Source: Coccinella septempunctata (lineage: Eukaryota > Arthropoda > Insecta > Coleoptera > Coccinellidae). From it: a DNA stretch of 64,000 bases. The translations under genes were made by a program, and so were the position numbers. The notes below the pieces were generated by a model. The model had not been told where the DNA came from. It saw only the letters and a program-made list of their open reading frames with translations, and ran no database searches. Location of the stretch: contig NC_058189.1 of NCBI RefSeq assembly GCF_907165205.1, forward strand, positions 21,574,001 through 21,638,000. The letters run 5' to 3'. Positions 43,809 to 55,390 of this stretch are shown here, one piece after another; positions within the stretch are counted from its first letter, which is position 1; every line of letters starts with the position of its first letter.

Positions 43809-46163
43809 AAGGGAAAAAGCGCGGAAAGATGTATTTATACATCAAACCCGCTACTGACATAGAATAAAAGGAGCCGGCAATTCAAAGCATTTCGTTGACG
43901 AATGAGTTTTGTTGCTCTGACGAGGTCAAATAAGACCGAAACCATGGTCAACATCTACTCTTTGTCGACGAAATGAAATTTCTGGTAATACTTCGAGCGA
44001 TGGTAGTTTGTTATTTCGATTTAGATCGTAACATTCGTTGATTTAATTATCTTTGGATGTTATGCATCTGAATTAATTTGTGTAAAATATAGTGTGTTCT
44101 CATTTCCCAAAGGTGATTATTTTTTGACCGAAGTTAGAACAAATATGTAATTTCATTTTCCCATTTCACCTGAGACGAATAGATTTCCGTAGAATTCCGA
44201 GTACGGATATGATTCTTTTAGTGATTCCAATCACTGAGATAGGATTAACTATAAAGTTGATACAATGAATTGAACAAAGTGTCAATTCTTGAGAGCATTC
44301 GTGATGTCGCGATGTCATGAGCGTAGATTTCTGAAACTATCGGAGATACTTTAGCTTGCAGCCATATAGCGGTGCATGACAATTCGATCTGAATAGTTGG
44401 TATCTGATATGACAGTTCATATCATTTTTGAAGAAGATTTCGCATTTTTTCATCGAATACATCCTTTTTCAGTTGATGGCTTTTTCCTTTATTTCATTTC
44501 AAGCGTCCCGAGTCCTTGAAACACCCTTTACGTAGGTGCCTCATACGTCGGGATCGAAGCCCGGGAAGTCGCCGAAAACAATTTCGAAAGTTCAATTTCA
44601 GCACTTTTTGCCGTTTAGGCGAACGGTTCTGGAATAGAGAGATCGCACGAAGCACTTTATTGGACCAGGTACAAGCTATGTTTTGTCACGAAGGACCGAA
44701 TGAATACCCGAAAATTGCATAAGAAAAAAGTGGAATTTTTGACATTTCTCAAATTCATTTTTCCATTGGGGAACCACCGAACATCAATTTATTCACAAGT
44801 GTCATCTATGCGACGAACCACAAGTATTATCTGTGTGATTCAGCGGAAGTGTCATCTATGCGACGATCGATGATCAGAAAAAATGGCACCAATCTCAGAA
44901 TGGGGTGTTTTACAAAGATCGGATTTATAGAATAATGTTTTTGACAACGGTATTTCAGAAATTGAAAAACAGGACCCTTATGTCTATCTCCCATAGATAT
45001 ACCAGTGGTTATTCAGTAGAAAATTGAAAAAACGAAAAAGAAATTAAAAAAACTACTGACACTTCTTTTTACTCGGAAAAAATTCGGAAATAAGGAAGAA
45101 AAGCTTCGGTAATTCGCGATTTTGCAATGTGAATGTAAACGCATTCAGCTTCACCTAGTGTCTGTTATCGTTTCTTATACATTCGGGGGAGAGTTTTATA
45201 ATTCCTGAGAACCTACCTCCTTTTCTATACGAAACCAACCTGGAAACGCCTACTAATAGCAAGAAAATAATTTCACGATCCGTGGCCCACATTCGGGCGG
45301 AAAATATCGTGATGAATTGTAAAATTTCAAAAATTCGAGATTACTTCGTTTCATTCCCTCAAGTCGATAAGGTCCATTTTCGCAAAACACTAAACAGACA
45401 AGCGAGATCAGCCGACATTGACAAGATATCTTCTTAGTTCTTAACTTTAGTGCCTAACTTCAGTGTCAGCCACTGAACCTGTTTACTTGAATATTTCGGT
45501 TTTTGATGAATGTTAGAAGTTATACTTCAATAACAATGAAGTAATATGAACTTAACAACTTTTTTTCCCGATTAACCATGCCAATTCGATAAATCGAATC
45601 TTTCAAAACTTAGAGGTTAAGTTAGATTTCGTAAACAATGATCGCCAGTCTTCAGAAGATTTCTTCAGAATTGTGAAAAATCGAGTTGAATAAAGTGGTG
45701 AGTAGCTCTACGAAGGCACAATTTCATATAATTTCACGGATTTTTTTTCAAGGTACATATTACCCAGCAAACCAACATGTTACATGCATGAGGGTGCTAC
45801 ATAACATAAATAAAACATCGAACATTTGAAACACAACTATGGATTTATAAATAAATATTCCATATACATAACCTTCTCATTTCACCTGATACACATCAAA
45901 CATAATATAATATTTATGTATCATACATTTATTTGTTATGTTTTTCACGAAGCAGGTTTTTGATGTCAAATATGATTGTTTAATTGGCCTTTTTCAGAGG
46001 CCAATTTAAAGGAAGGTAGTCGTAAAGGGTGACAAAACTGCAAAATTCGAAATAATTCTATCGATAAGTTCAAGATTTATTGAACTATGAAGTTTCACTC
46101 ATAAGGGAATGTTTATTGATCACCTTGTATGACGTTGCCAAGCAGGGATTTAGAATTTTCATT
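43809..46163. repeat. Giant palindrome, right arm (2.36 kb)
   Basis: Mirror image of 40497-42874. Differences are scattered substitutions and a few indels, for example about 15 bp near 41390 absent from the right arm. The repeat extends 34 bp beyond the CAGGGTGATC end into flanking sequence on both sides, so the duplicated unit was larger than that element. Confidence 0.93.
43913..43953 (+). ncRNA. Type I hammerhead ribozyme (copy E)
   Basis: TGCT-CTGACGA-GGTC-AAATAA-GACC-GAAACCATGGTC-AACA. The core, stem II, minimal stem III and GUC cleavage triplet are present; one stem I pair is mismatched. Identical in the core to copy D in the other arm. Confidence 0.7.
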
Positions 46164-46880
46164 TGGATAAAATTCTTTTTGGTTACGAAAACGAAAAAAA
46201 TCATAATGTCCACGTACAGGCAACAATATTCACGAAAATAGGAAAAGTCTGAAATTTTCCCAGTACGGATTTGATTTATTCAGTTGCAGAATTGAAGAAA
46301 GGCTATCGCCTTTTCTTTACTATCGTAAAGGATGACAAAAACTTCAAAATTTTAAATAATTCGGTCGATTAGTTCAGGTGTTATGTCCAATAGCTCGGTA
46401 ATTTTGTAGAGATAATAGGACTGTATTTCTTGCGGTTGGAAGCTGGAGCGAAAGCGAAATATATGTGTATGAAACAACAAAATTCATATAAAGAAAATGC
46501 GGTCAACAATGATAACTTACCAAAACTGTGGACTGCGATGACTTTAAGGTTTGCTCCAAATCCCAGCTCTTCACAGGGACCCTTTGGTGCGGGATATCTG
46601 GTCCAACTTTTTATTCAAATGCGGTGTTGAAAACACAATGCGATGCGAAATTTCCAAATAAGCGGGTCAAGTTATGCATGGAATGAATTCAAAACTAATC
46701 CAAAAATAGCGTAATTTCAAAGAGAATTTCAATAACACAGGAGATAGCGAAAATTTGTCAATGTCAACTGGCATTCGAGAAGCGTATGTTCTCGAACAAT
46801 ATATGCGAAGCCACCAGTGTTGACTTACGATTAGCTCGAGATTCAAATATTCAGCGATCGCTTCAGCTTCAAATTTATTG
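46164..46880. other. No gene recognised
   Basis: Includes a patch (about 46300-46385) resembling the CGTAAAGG.TGACAAAA.CT.CAAAATT block near the palindrome ends, so it may hold a diverged copy of the same repeat. Confidence 0.4.
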
Positions 46881-46881
46881 T

Positions 46882-47139
46882 AAAGTTTTTTTCGCTTAAT
46901 TAAAACGTCCGATTAATTAAAATTATTTATTTACACTTATAACTCACAAACTATTTATGTCACTACTATTCATTTCCACTCGTATTTATTTCCACTAGTC
47001 GCTTGCACTGTGAACTATACCTAACTGTACTTCCTACCTGCTCCTCCGCTGGGCTTATATAGGCGCCGGAAACATTCCCGTGCCTTCGTGGTTGTTCCAG
47101 AACCTAGCGACCGCTCAGCAGTGGGATTCTGTGACATGT
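46882..47139 (-). mobile_element. Candidate solo LTR with TATA box
   Basis: On the minus strand a TGTCACAG start is followed by CGCCTATATAAGCCCAGCGG (TATA box and start-site-like sequence), then AATAAATACG as a possible polyadenylation signal, and an end ..CTTTACA. Layout is that of a short Gypsy-type LTR. No target duplication or internal sequence was identified. Confidence 0.35.
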
Positions 47140-47318
47140 AGAATTCTATTTATCGCTACGAATCGATTCGACTGGCATTCTGTGCATAGTCTTTATCGCA
47201 TTTGGGCGACGATATAATATCGACACGAGGCGATATCTGAATACGTATCGCCTGACGTAAAAATCTTAGAATCGCATTCAAGTGTCAAGTGAGAAGTTTT
47301 TAAATAAATTCAAAAAAC

Positions 47319-48108
47319 ATGAGCTTAAGGCCAGAACATCAGGAGGTTTATCTGGAAATGTGCGAAAACCATGCAGAATTGTTAACTAATAAATGCAATG
47401 GACCAAAGGGCAAGTCGAAAGGGAATGCACTTTGGCAGAATTTAACAATTAATTTGAATGCCTTGGGCTATGGAGAAAAGACGAAAGAAGAATGGGGGAA
47501 GGTAAATATAATTTTGAATCTTATTCTGAGTATTGTTTTTCGAGCAGTAGGGATCAATTTTTGAAAATATAATTAACTTTTATATGATTCATTGAAGGCA
47601 TTCACAGATTGGAAGTGTAAGGTGAAAGCAAAAGCTTCAAAGATAAAAACTGAAAAAAATAGAATTGGGGGAACTGGGTTATTAATGCTGGAGGTCCAGC
47701 ATTAATTACCTTATCAGCTTCAGAAAATGAGCTGATAGAATTAATTGGACACCGCGCAGTGGACGGAGACTATTCTGGGGAATGTGGATTCGGACAGGTA
47801 TGTTTTATCATACAAAATGAAACTTCATTTCTAAACCCTTTTTTGACCAGGTAATAGTTGAAGTCCACAAGGATGATACTCCCCCTGTCATCCCCATTGC
47901 CGATGATACTCCCAGAATTAATCGGCAAAGATATGTTAGAAATTGAAATACTCATACTTCATATAATAGGAGAGACAAAGCATGTCAGAGGCTAGTTTCT
48001 ATTAATGAAGAAAATTTGAATGTCACAAGGGAAGTGAATGAAAATTTAAAAAATATTTCGCATTCTCTAGATATTAGCGGAGGCCATCTTAAGAAAAGAA
48101 AACAATAA
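47319..48108 (+). pseudogene. Harbinger Myb/SANT-like accessory gene, three exons
   Basis: Exon 1 (47319-47501) starts MSLRPEHQEVYLEMCENHAE and ends KTKEEWGK; a GTAAAT...GAAG intron joins in phase 0 to exon 2 (47598-47797: AFTDWKCKVKAKASKIKTE, IGGTG...GGPALITLSASENELIELI). An intron with a GTATGT donor leads to exon 3 (from about 47851), ending at TAA 48106. The tri-helix with W..L...LN and the GTGGGP linker are typical of the Harbinger DNA-binding partner. Exon 2 is frameshifted by an insertion around 47666-47690, and exon 3 has an in-frame TGA near 47949. It is divergent from the transposase gene downstream. Confidence 0.8.
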
Positions 48109-48326
48109 GTGAATTATCATATTCTGTTGTTTGTATGTTATGATGCGTGAAATAAAAATTTACCTCTGGGTAGTTATTCTATCCTATATTTCTCAATGAT
48201 ACATAACTAATTGAAATATGTTCTAATCAAATTACTTCGATCAATATTCCCGCTGATATCGCATGGTCAGGCCGTAACGAATGATCTTCTGTCTCCGCCT
48301 GAAGCCCTTCCTCTTCAAAATCAACA

Positions 48327-49249
48327 TTAAGACGTCCTGCTCTGCATATTATGCAAAATTGTACATGCACTTGCAATTTGCCCTACTTTGATTGGATCAT
48401 ATCTCATTATCTTACTCAAACACTTGAATCTGCCCTTTAATACCCCTATCGCTCTTTCCACGCAGTTTCGAGCTTTCATATGTCTTGCATTATATGTTGC
48501 TTCTGGAGATCCAGGTATCGCGTTCAATACAGGAGTCATTAACCAAGGCTCCTGTAGGTAGCCAGAATCACCAATAAGCCAAGAGTTATGATCGCCTGAA
48601 GAGAAAAGAAACTCCCTGAAGTGAAAAAATATAGAGCACATACTAACACTGATTGTTTTCTTCACAAAGAATAGATACCCTGGGAATAACATCCTTCTAA
48701 TTCAGTACGAACCAACGAATTCCTCCATATGAAGGCGTCATGGGTGGCTCCTCCATAATTTGGATTTAAATTGAGGATTTTCAAGTCATAATCACAAATC
48801 TATTAGAAAAAATGGTTATTTACTAGCAATACCTAAATAAGAGCAAACATACAATTTGGACATTTTTTGAATGATAACCCTTTCTATTCATATATAGATG
48901 CTCTTGATCTACAGGCCGTAATATCTCCAAATGCGTGCAATCAATGGCTCCCTCCGATAACACCAGGAAAATACCTAGCTTCCATAAACCTCATTTTTAT
49001 GGAATTCTTTTCCTGAACAGTTCTTGGAAACGAAATCCATTGTTCTGAAAAATTTTCAATAATCGCTCTGGTCACTTCCTGTAGTGCTCTCGAAGCACTC
49101 GACGGAGATATGGAAATATCGAACGTCCTTCCTAAAATTCTCTGGTAACTTCCAGTTGCGTAAAAAGTTAATGCTGTAAAATATTTAATTGTGCCGTGGA
49201 TGGCTACTGGATTTCTGGAGTTTTCTAATCGGGGTAAAATTCTGTTTAA
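48327..49249 (-). pseudogene. Harbinger transposase gene, three exons, frameshifted and interrupted
   Basis: Exon 1 (from 49249 down to about 48858) has the region before the core (TFYATGSYQRILGRTFDISI, SPSSASRALQEV). After a 4-bp tandem duplication (GGAGGGAGCC) that shifts the frame near 48955 it gives DCTHLEILRPVDQEHLYMNR with the first catalytic D. A GTATGT intron leads to exon 2 (about 48795-48682: YDLKILNLNPNYGGATHDAF) and a GTATCT intron to exon 3 (from about 48601): WLIGDSGYLQEPWL with the second D, and ARNCVERAIGVLKGRFKCL with the catalytic E. This is the DDE_Tnp_4 type. The upstream end is cut by a piggyBac-type MITE at 49250. Confidence 0.88.
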
Positions 49250-49467
49250 CCCTCTAATGCCCAAGTTTTTTTTCCTTTTTTATGATTATTTCCGTATAGT
49301 TTCAAATTAGCTTATGTAATCTACATCTTTTTTTCGCAAATAGTTAACTGATTTACATTAACACCTGTTCTCACAAAATGAACCTATACTGAAGGCGGAC
49401 ATGGGCAGAATAATTTTGTATCCACTTATATACAACCAGTCTCAAGGCGGACTTGGGTATTAGAGGG
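49250..49467. mobile_element. piggyBac-type MITE (218 bp), TTAA target duplication
   Basis: Ends CCCTCTAATGCCCAAG and, inverted, CCCTCTAATACCCAAG, flanked by TTAA on both sides (49246-49249, 49468-49471). TTAA duplication and CCCTCTAA-like ends are diagnostic of piggyBac derivatives. It sits in the 5' part of the Harbinger transposase reading frame. Confidence 0.9.
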
Positions 49468-49544
49468 TTAATACATATCGCGCCATATAAAGACCAATTT
49501 AATCACCCATTTTTCTAGTGGTACTGAAATGAAAATGGCTGACT

Positions 49545-50080
49545 TTCACGTGGTGCACATAAGGGGGCCAAGAAAATTCAATTTCCAATTTTTCCAAACC
49601 TATATGAAATTTTTCAGTTTTTTCTTCAGCGATAACATTTCATTTTTTCAAGATATCGATGGAAAATGCTGGCTTTTCTGGGCTACATATAAGTTGGACC
49701 GGAAAATTCAATGTCCATTTTTCACAAATCTATATGAGATTTTTCAGTTTTTTCTTCAGCATTCGCCAGTATTTCGCTAGCATTTACTATATTCGAAATA
49801 TCGATGAAAAATGCTGGGTTTTCCGGGCTGCACATAAGTTGGCCCGCAAAATTCAAACTTCAATTTTTCCAAATATATACAAGATTTTTCAGTTTTTTCT
49901 TCAGCATTCGCCAGCATTTTCTATTTTCGAAATATCGATTAAAAATGCTGGGTTTTCCGGGCTGCACATAAATTGGCCGGGAAAATTAAATTTCCAATTT
50001 TTCCCAATCAATATGAGATTTTTCGGTTCTTTATTCAGCATTCGCCAGCACTTTGCTAGCGTTTTCATTGGAAAAATTTT
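49545..50080 (+). repeat. Tandem repeat, four units of about 115-146 bp
   Basis: Each unit carries AATGCTGG.TTTTC.GGGC, a CACATAA.TTGG block, AAATTCAA and GATTTTTCAGTTTTTTCTTC. Units start near 49551, 49661, 49807 and 49941 and are diverged. Long frames here are by-products of the repeat. It directly follows the Harbinger element. Confidence 0.85.
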
Positions 50081-51607
50081 CTTTTCGAAATGCCACAACT
50101 TCCGGGCTAACTTGATAGACCTCAAAATTGTAGATGTTCAGGGAATATTTGAACGAGTTTACGAGTTGAGGGTTGTTGATGTAGGCAAAATGACATACTA
50201 TGTCATTTTGTCCATTGTATATGTATGTCATTTTGTCCAAATGTAAACAAAAAACAATAAAAAATCTTAATTTCATCAAACAACCAATAATTGCAATGAA
50301 ATTAACTGGAATCACTAGATACTTCCATAGTTCATAGATTTTAATAGCAATAATCACAAAAAAGCAACAAATAATTCCCCAGTGGGAAAAAAGAAAATCA
50401 CTGCGAAATAAATTTTTGTAGGCACGAAACACGTTCGAACTGATTACTGCGGCATGACTATGGTAATGGCGCTCAACATTTCACAGTATTGTAAATATGG
50501 CTGCCTTCATATGGTACATTTGTTGGAAAGTGGCTAAAGCACACCAATTTTGAAATAAGGCGACTATGTAATTTTGTACATATATGTCGTTTTGTACGTA
50601 TTTCTCCTACTTCAACTAAAATTAAAATGAAGAATTAGGCTAACAACAATAATTGACGTTTATACAAACTGATTGAGAGGATTTGAAATCTTGTTATTTA
50701 CATGGCAAGAACGTGTTTTTTAAATACATTTATTTTTGCTATTGGAGAAAATTACACATTACATGCATCTGTTGCTTGAGAAGAGTTGATGTTGGTTAAC
50801 TTCTTTGGCTAAAGGTTGAAGACGTTACACCAGTTGTTGAATTCGAAAAAAAATCAAATCAAAGATGAAATGCATCTGATGCATTGGTATGGAATGGGTA
50901 TCCTTCAAAGGAATTAACGGATAATCACACGAAAATCAAATTTTTCAACAAAAATCATCTTGCATTAATGGAACTCAAATTAGTTAAAGCGAGTTCTAAA
51001 GGAAGAGGAACTTCACCTTCAAACAAAAGGTTCACATAACTCAACAATTGGCAGGACAACTGGCTCATAATTATGGCTGTTACGTCTTTTCTAAAAATTA
51101 AGTCCCCAAATGCCAACAACTTTTCAGATCTCCCAATAGAAGGAAATTCGTCATCCTCAGAGATAGGTTGTCTCTCTTTCTGTCATACTCTTCATTTACA
51201 ATCTTTCTAAGTATAGAAACATTCAACTAAAATATATTATCAGTCGTTTAGTTCAGATTAAACATAATATGAATTTACTTACATTGAATATCCTCGATAC
51301 CGTTTTATATGCTGTAGATTTTAGAGTATACGGGTTACTATTTGAACGAGAGGCCCTCAATTCTGAAAAGCACTCCCTGATACTCTGTTTTCTCTCTATT
51401 TCAATCACATTTTTGTAATATCAATTAATATAAGGCAACGTCGTTATGACATCAACGACGTTTCATGAGTGCCAACTTTACTCCGTTCTAGTTAGAAAAA
51501 CTTAAGAAAATTTTTTCATGGCCAACCGAGTGCCTTTATAAAAGTGAATGGAGTTATGTATTTTTTGTCGCCCCAATATTGAGTATTTCGAAGGAGTTTT
51601 TATTTAC
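50081..51607. other. IFT122 intron sequence without recognised features
   Basis: AT-rich; contains a short doubled motif ATGTCATTTTGTCC (about 50199 and 50225) and the same theme at 50567-50600. No gene seen before the IFT122 exon donor. Confidence 0.5.
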
Positions 51608-51882
51608 CTTTTTGAGCTTTCACGAATTCATCGTTTTCTGCTAGCCAGTGAGCATATGGTACATAAACGAAAGCTTTATAGTTGGGCTGCGTTTCTACTA
51701 GTTTGAAGGCTTCAGACCATTCTTTGGCAGCAACATGAATAGATAAAACTGAGGGGATATCTCCTAGACGTGTGTAAACTTCTGCTGCTGTAGTGTAGTG
51801 TTTGAGATTCTTCAAATGTTGTGCTATCGATATCAACTGGGATCTTTCGGCCTTGTCCAACTTTCTTGCAAGTTCAATAAGC
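51608..51882 (-). CDS. IFT122: IFT122 exon (first visible)
   Basis: After an acceptor TTTTACAG the exon reads LIELARKLDKAERSQLISIA, then AAEVYTRLGDIPSVLSIHVA, KEWSEAFKLVE, YVPYAHWLAENDEFVKAQK, and ends at a GTAAAT donor. LARKLDKAER, the W.EAF helix pair and YVPYA.WLAEND.F..AQKAF are strongly conserved in IFT122 (Oseg1 in Drosophila). The final phase-1 base joins the 31574 exon, restoring AQKAFYKAG across the junction. No stops or shifts are present, so unlike its surroundings the sequence is under constraint. Confidence 0.95.
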
Positions 51883-52570
51883 CTGTAAAATGTGATTCAA
51901 ATGTGAAACGAAATCATTGTGAATGAAGGGGGTTATATTAAGCATTTAATCAAGTACAGTAGAGGTCCATTTCACAAACTGGTTGGGGGACATGGGTAAC
52001 CGGAAAACACAACAGTTCAGATAAACAAACTGAAAATTTTAATTCGATTATGATGAATTGAGGAATGTTTATTCTTCAATTATTTATAAATGTGTTCATG
52101 AATTCACCAAACTATCATCATCATTACTATCACATTTTTATGGCGTTCGCAAACATGCCGAATTATTTTTTTATTATGTTGGTAAGATGAATACAATATT
52201 ATGGACAGAATCTTTATAGAGGGTTTCCCACATTGGGTGGCCTATTAATCGTTTACGCAGAAATGATCCTAGGATTTTTCTGAAAATTCTTGTACTATAC
52301 GCCTACGGTTTATGCTTCTGATCTATCTCACTAAAATATTTTCAATGTTGCGACGTTGCCGCTTATACACTTTTCCTATGGAACACACTACTTTTCATCT
52401 GATATCGTGTTCCCCCACGAAAACCTCATGGTTTCGGAAATATCGTCAAATTTCTATGAAAATGAGAGTTACCGAAAAAAACGGCTAAAAATGTACTCGA
52501 TGGACACGCGGGGGGGGGGGGTGTCTGTGAATAGTCGGAATAGACGCGCGCACGTGGCCATGTGTTTTGT
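51883..52570. other. IFT122 intron sequence; poly-G run at 52510-52521
   Basis: No coding homology seen. A 12-base G run lies near 52510-52521. Confidence 0.5.
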
Positions 52571-52998
52571 TTCAATTTCTTGAATTGAAATTCCTGGAAC
52601 TGGACTACTTGAAATCTGAAAATTTGGATCATGATATTGTTCGACATTATCTACTGAGCTAAAATCGAGGCTAAAATATTCTTATATTTTGTATACTTTC
52701 AGTTATACAGGGAATGGTAGTAAATTCTTGAAAACAAATTTCTTGTTTGCTTATTTCTTTCCTGATATGATTTGAACAGAAATATATTCGAAATTGAATA
52801 TTCTATCATATCAGAAACGAAAACATAGAAAAAAAAATTTTTTTTGATTTATTTCCATTCCCTGTAAAACTGAAAGTGCTCACGCTTCAACAATATTTTA
52901 GCTCAGTGGATAATGTCGAACAATATCATAATCCCAATTTTCAGATATCAAATAGGTCCAGTTCTCCAGAAACGTCTAATAGGCCCTCGAACTTGGTA
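52571..52998. repeat. Palindromic foldback repeat of about 430 bp
   Basis: Arms 52571-52710 and 52858-52998 are inverted copies (ATGATATTGTTCGACATTAT, ACTGAGCTAAAAT, CAGGGAATGG), with an AT-rich centre. The outer right end ACACCCCGTATATA resembles the CAGGGTG-type ends elsewhere in the window. Confidence 0.7.
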
Positions 52999-54611
52999 CA
53001 CCCCGTATATATAATGTTATTTTAGTGATAACAAGCAAGTCTGAGTTTCTCTGTGAGAAAGAGTTTTATTATTATTATCATTCTTAGTAACACTATTTAC
53101 AAATCTCACCTGTAAGAAAGAGAAACGTCGTTAAATGCCAATCATTCACTTATTACAATTTCAATTCTCAAATAAGTTTTCAATACCAAAATTCAAAATT
53201 CTATAATGACAGATCAATGATTAATATTCTACTACTGTCTATTATAACACTTTAATCAATTCATTTTGAAATCACCAATGCAAACTACTAGCGCAAGATT
53301 CAAGAAGAGTACACTGTACTTTTTTTCAGTAAGACAGTCAAAACTTAACCACAAAAAAACGGAAGAAATATCACGTGAAATACGACAAAGAGTTTAATCA
53401 AGGTTTCATTGTGATTTGAATGCAATGCAATAAAAATCATTGCCAAGATATCTCCATGAACCATGTATCCGGTATATCCCTAGTATGTAACGAAAGGTAA
53501 GTCACAAATATGTTTTTTTTGGCAGCCAAGGGATGTCCATGGACCATCCCTAGTATGTCCTATGTCCCGATAGAGACTGTCCCAGGGACATCCTCCTATT
53601 TTGTGAAAGACGTCCCTGGATGTCCATAGGAGGTACTTGTGTTGTAAGGGTATTATCTTGTGGAAAATTGTAATCTGTATATCTAACTTCTGTATGTGTT
53701 AATTGATCTAAAAACTCAGACTCATTTCGAAAAACATTAAACTTAGATTTTCCTAAACACATGAAAATAAGATATCAAAAGTTGGAATTGAAAACCAATG
53801 GGCGTTATGTACCCCAACATCATCGAATTATGCAAAATAGCATTGAATGCTTATATCTAGTCTCCAGACCACTCGTTGGGAAAACACGCTCAATGCCCTT
53901 TAGGTTTTAATTGCCTGACTGTTTGGGATATACAGGGTGTCACGGAATTTTCATTTTAGTACATAAAAAAGTTCATATGTTTGACGTTTTTTCACAACAA
54001 ACTGTGGACTGGAGAATTGATGGTTCAAGGTTTTATTGTGACAGATAAACTGATATTTTTACGATTAGGATATTCAGGTGAGATTGAAAAATTCCATCTT
54101 CAGCGCGTGCACTTGACAGAGAAGGTGGTGGTCAAGTACATGAACTGAATATCTTAATGAATGTAATAAGATATATACATATATAGTGGTGAACTTCAAA
54201 CATCCCCCCCCCCCCCCCGCGAAAAAGATATTCGTCTGTTCAAAGGGGAGAATCTGAAGTGATTCAATAGGCACAGGACAAACCTTAGAAATAGGCCTGG
54301 TAGATGCCATTTTCTGTTTCCACCTCTACAACTCTCACTCTGTAGTCAGTGTTAGGAAATACCCTCGTAACTCTTGCAAATATTCAACAGATCATCTTCT
54401 CCAAAAATCTTGCTGTAATTTCGTGGAATGCTGCCAACGCGATAAACATGAACTTGGAATATCTGAAATATATTTGTCAGGAAAGGAGTCAGAGGAGCGC
54501 CTAAAAGGTGCGAAAGGGCGCATAAGGGTCTCGAATTCAAAATCCATTATATCTGACTAAGAACTGTATAAAATTCCTCAAATGTGAGTAATGAATTGAC
54601 CACTATCCGAT
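52999..54611. other. No gene recognised; short motif cluster and poly-C run
   Basis: Between about 53525 and 53640 ATGTCC or its complement GGACAT recurs at least five times (GGGATGTCCATGG, AGTATGTCCTATGTCC, GGGACATCC, GGATGTCCATAGG). A 15-base C run lies at 54204-54218. A lone CAGGGTGTCACGG transposon-like end is at 53935-53947. Confidence 0.45.
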
Positions 54612-54985
54612 TTTTATTTATTTATTTATTCATTTACATGAAGAGTAGAGGTTAAACCTATAAACTCAATACAATACAACAAAATTTGAATTCTCAGACG
54701 AGGTCGTGACAGAGTTGATCCAGATTAGCCCGACATGAAGAAGTTCCCAGAGGCTACTGACGCGACTATACGGGTGCAGATTTCCATCTGTCATATCTGT
54801 TCTTGAAGGCATTAAACGAGTCAGCTTCGACAATTGATCTCGGGAGGGCATTCCACTGGTCGAACACCCTATTGGATAGAGAGGAGATGGTTGCTGTTTA
54901 AGGTGTATATATTTTTCACTGGTTCGCCTACCTAGACCTTGAGTGCCCGGAAAGTGAAAATTACGAGTCATTCGCTTGACAAGAG
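54612..54985 (-). pseudogene. LINE 3' end relic
   Basis: Minus strand reads GHSRSR, several stops, then SLSNRVFDQWNALPRSIVEA and SFNAFKNRYDRWKSAPV before a stop, the typical C-terminus of Jockey/RTE-type LINEs (N..V..WN.LP......NAFK). It ends with a short untranslated region and an AAATAAAT-type tail (54612-54630). A 5'-truncated copy, abutted by the plus-strand LINE. Confidence 0.8.
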
Positions 54986-55390
54986 AAGACGTGCTACAGT
55001 GCTCCTAGTGCTATAAAAGAGAAAGCGGACGAGAAAGTCGAAGTGTCACAGTGCCGTAAAAGTGAAAGCGGAGGTGAAAGTGTACACTGGCGAAGCTGCG
55101 GAATTTATGATTCCGTCTGCGAAACTTCCGAAGTTTTTTTTTTTTTTGTAAGTTTTATAAGTGTATGTGTTATAGAGCGGAAATTCGTTCAAATTCAGTG
55201 TATTCAGTGTCGAGTCCAGATCCCAAGATCGCTGGTTCCACGGATATCACTGGTGAGTCGACTTATTTTTCTGGTAGTATAGAAAATATTTAATTTAGCC
55301 ACATAGCTTAATAGTAACATAGTAGTAAGGATTTCCAATATTCATTATTATTCCGAAATACCTCATATAGTTCAATACGGACAAAAAGCC

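Noticed and set aside
46882..47139. Complete LTR retrotransposon around the TATA-bearing stretch
   Set aside because: Only one LTR-like segment exists and the flanks do not show a target duplication; reported only as a low-confidence solo LTR.
49529..50246. Overlapping frames of 83 and 195 residues
   Set aside because: They follow the tandem repeat and show no protein-like conservation between units.
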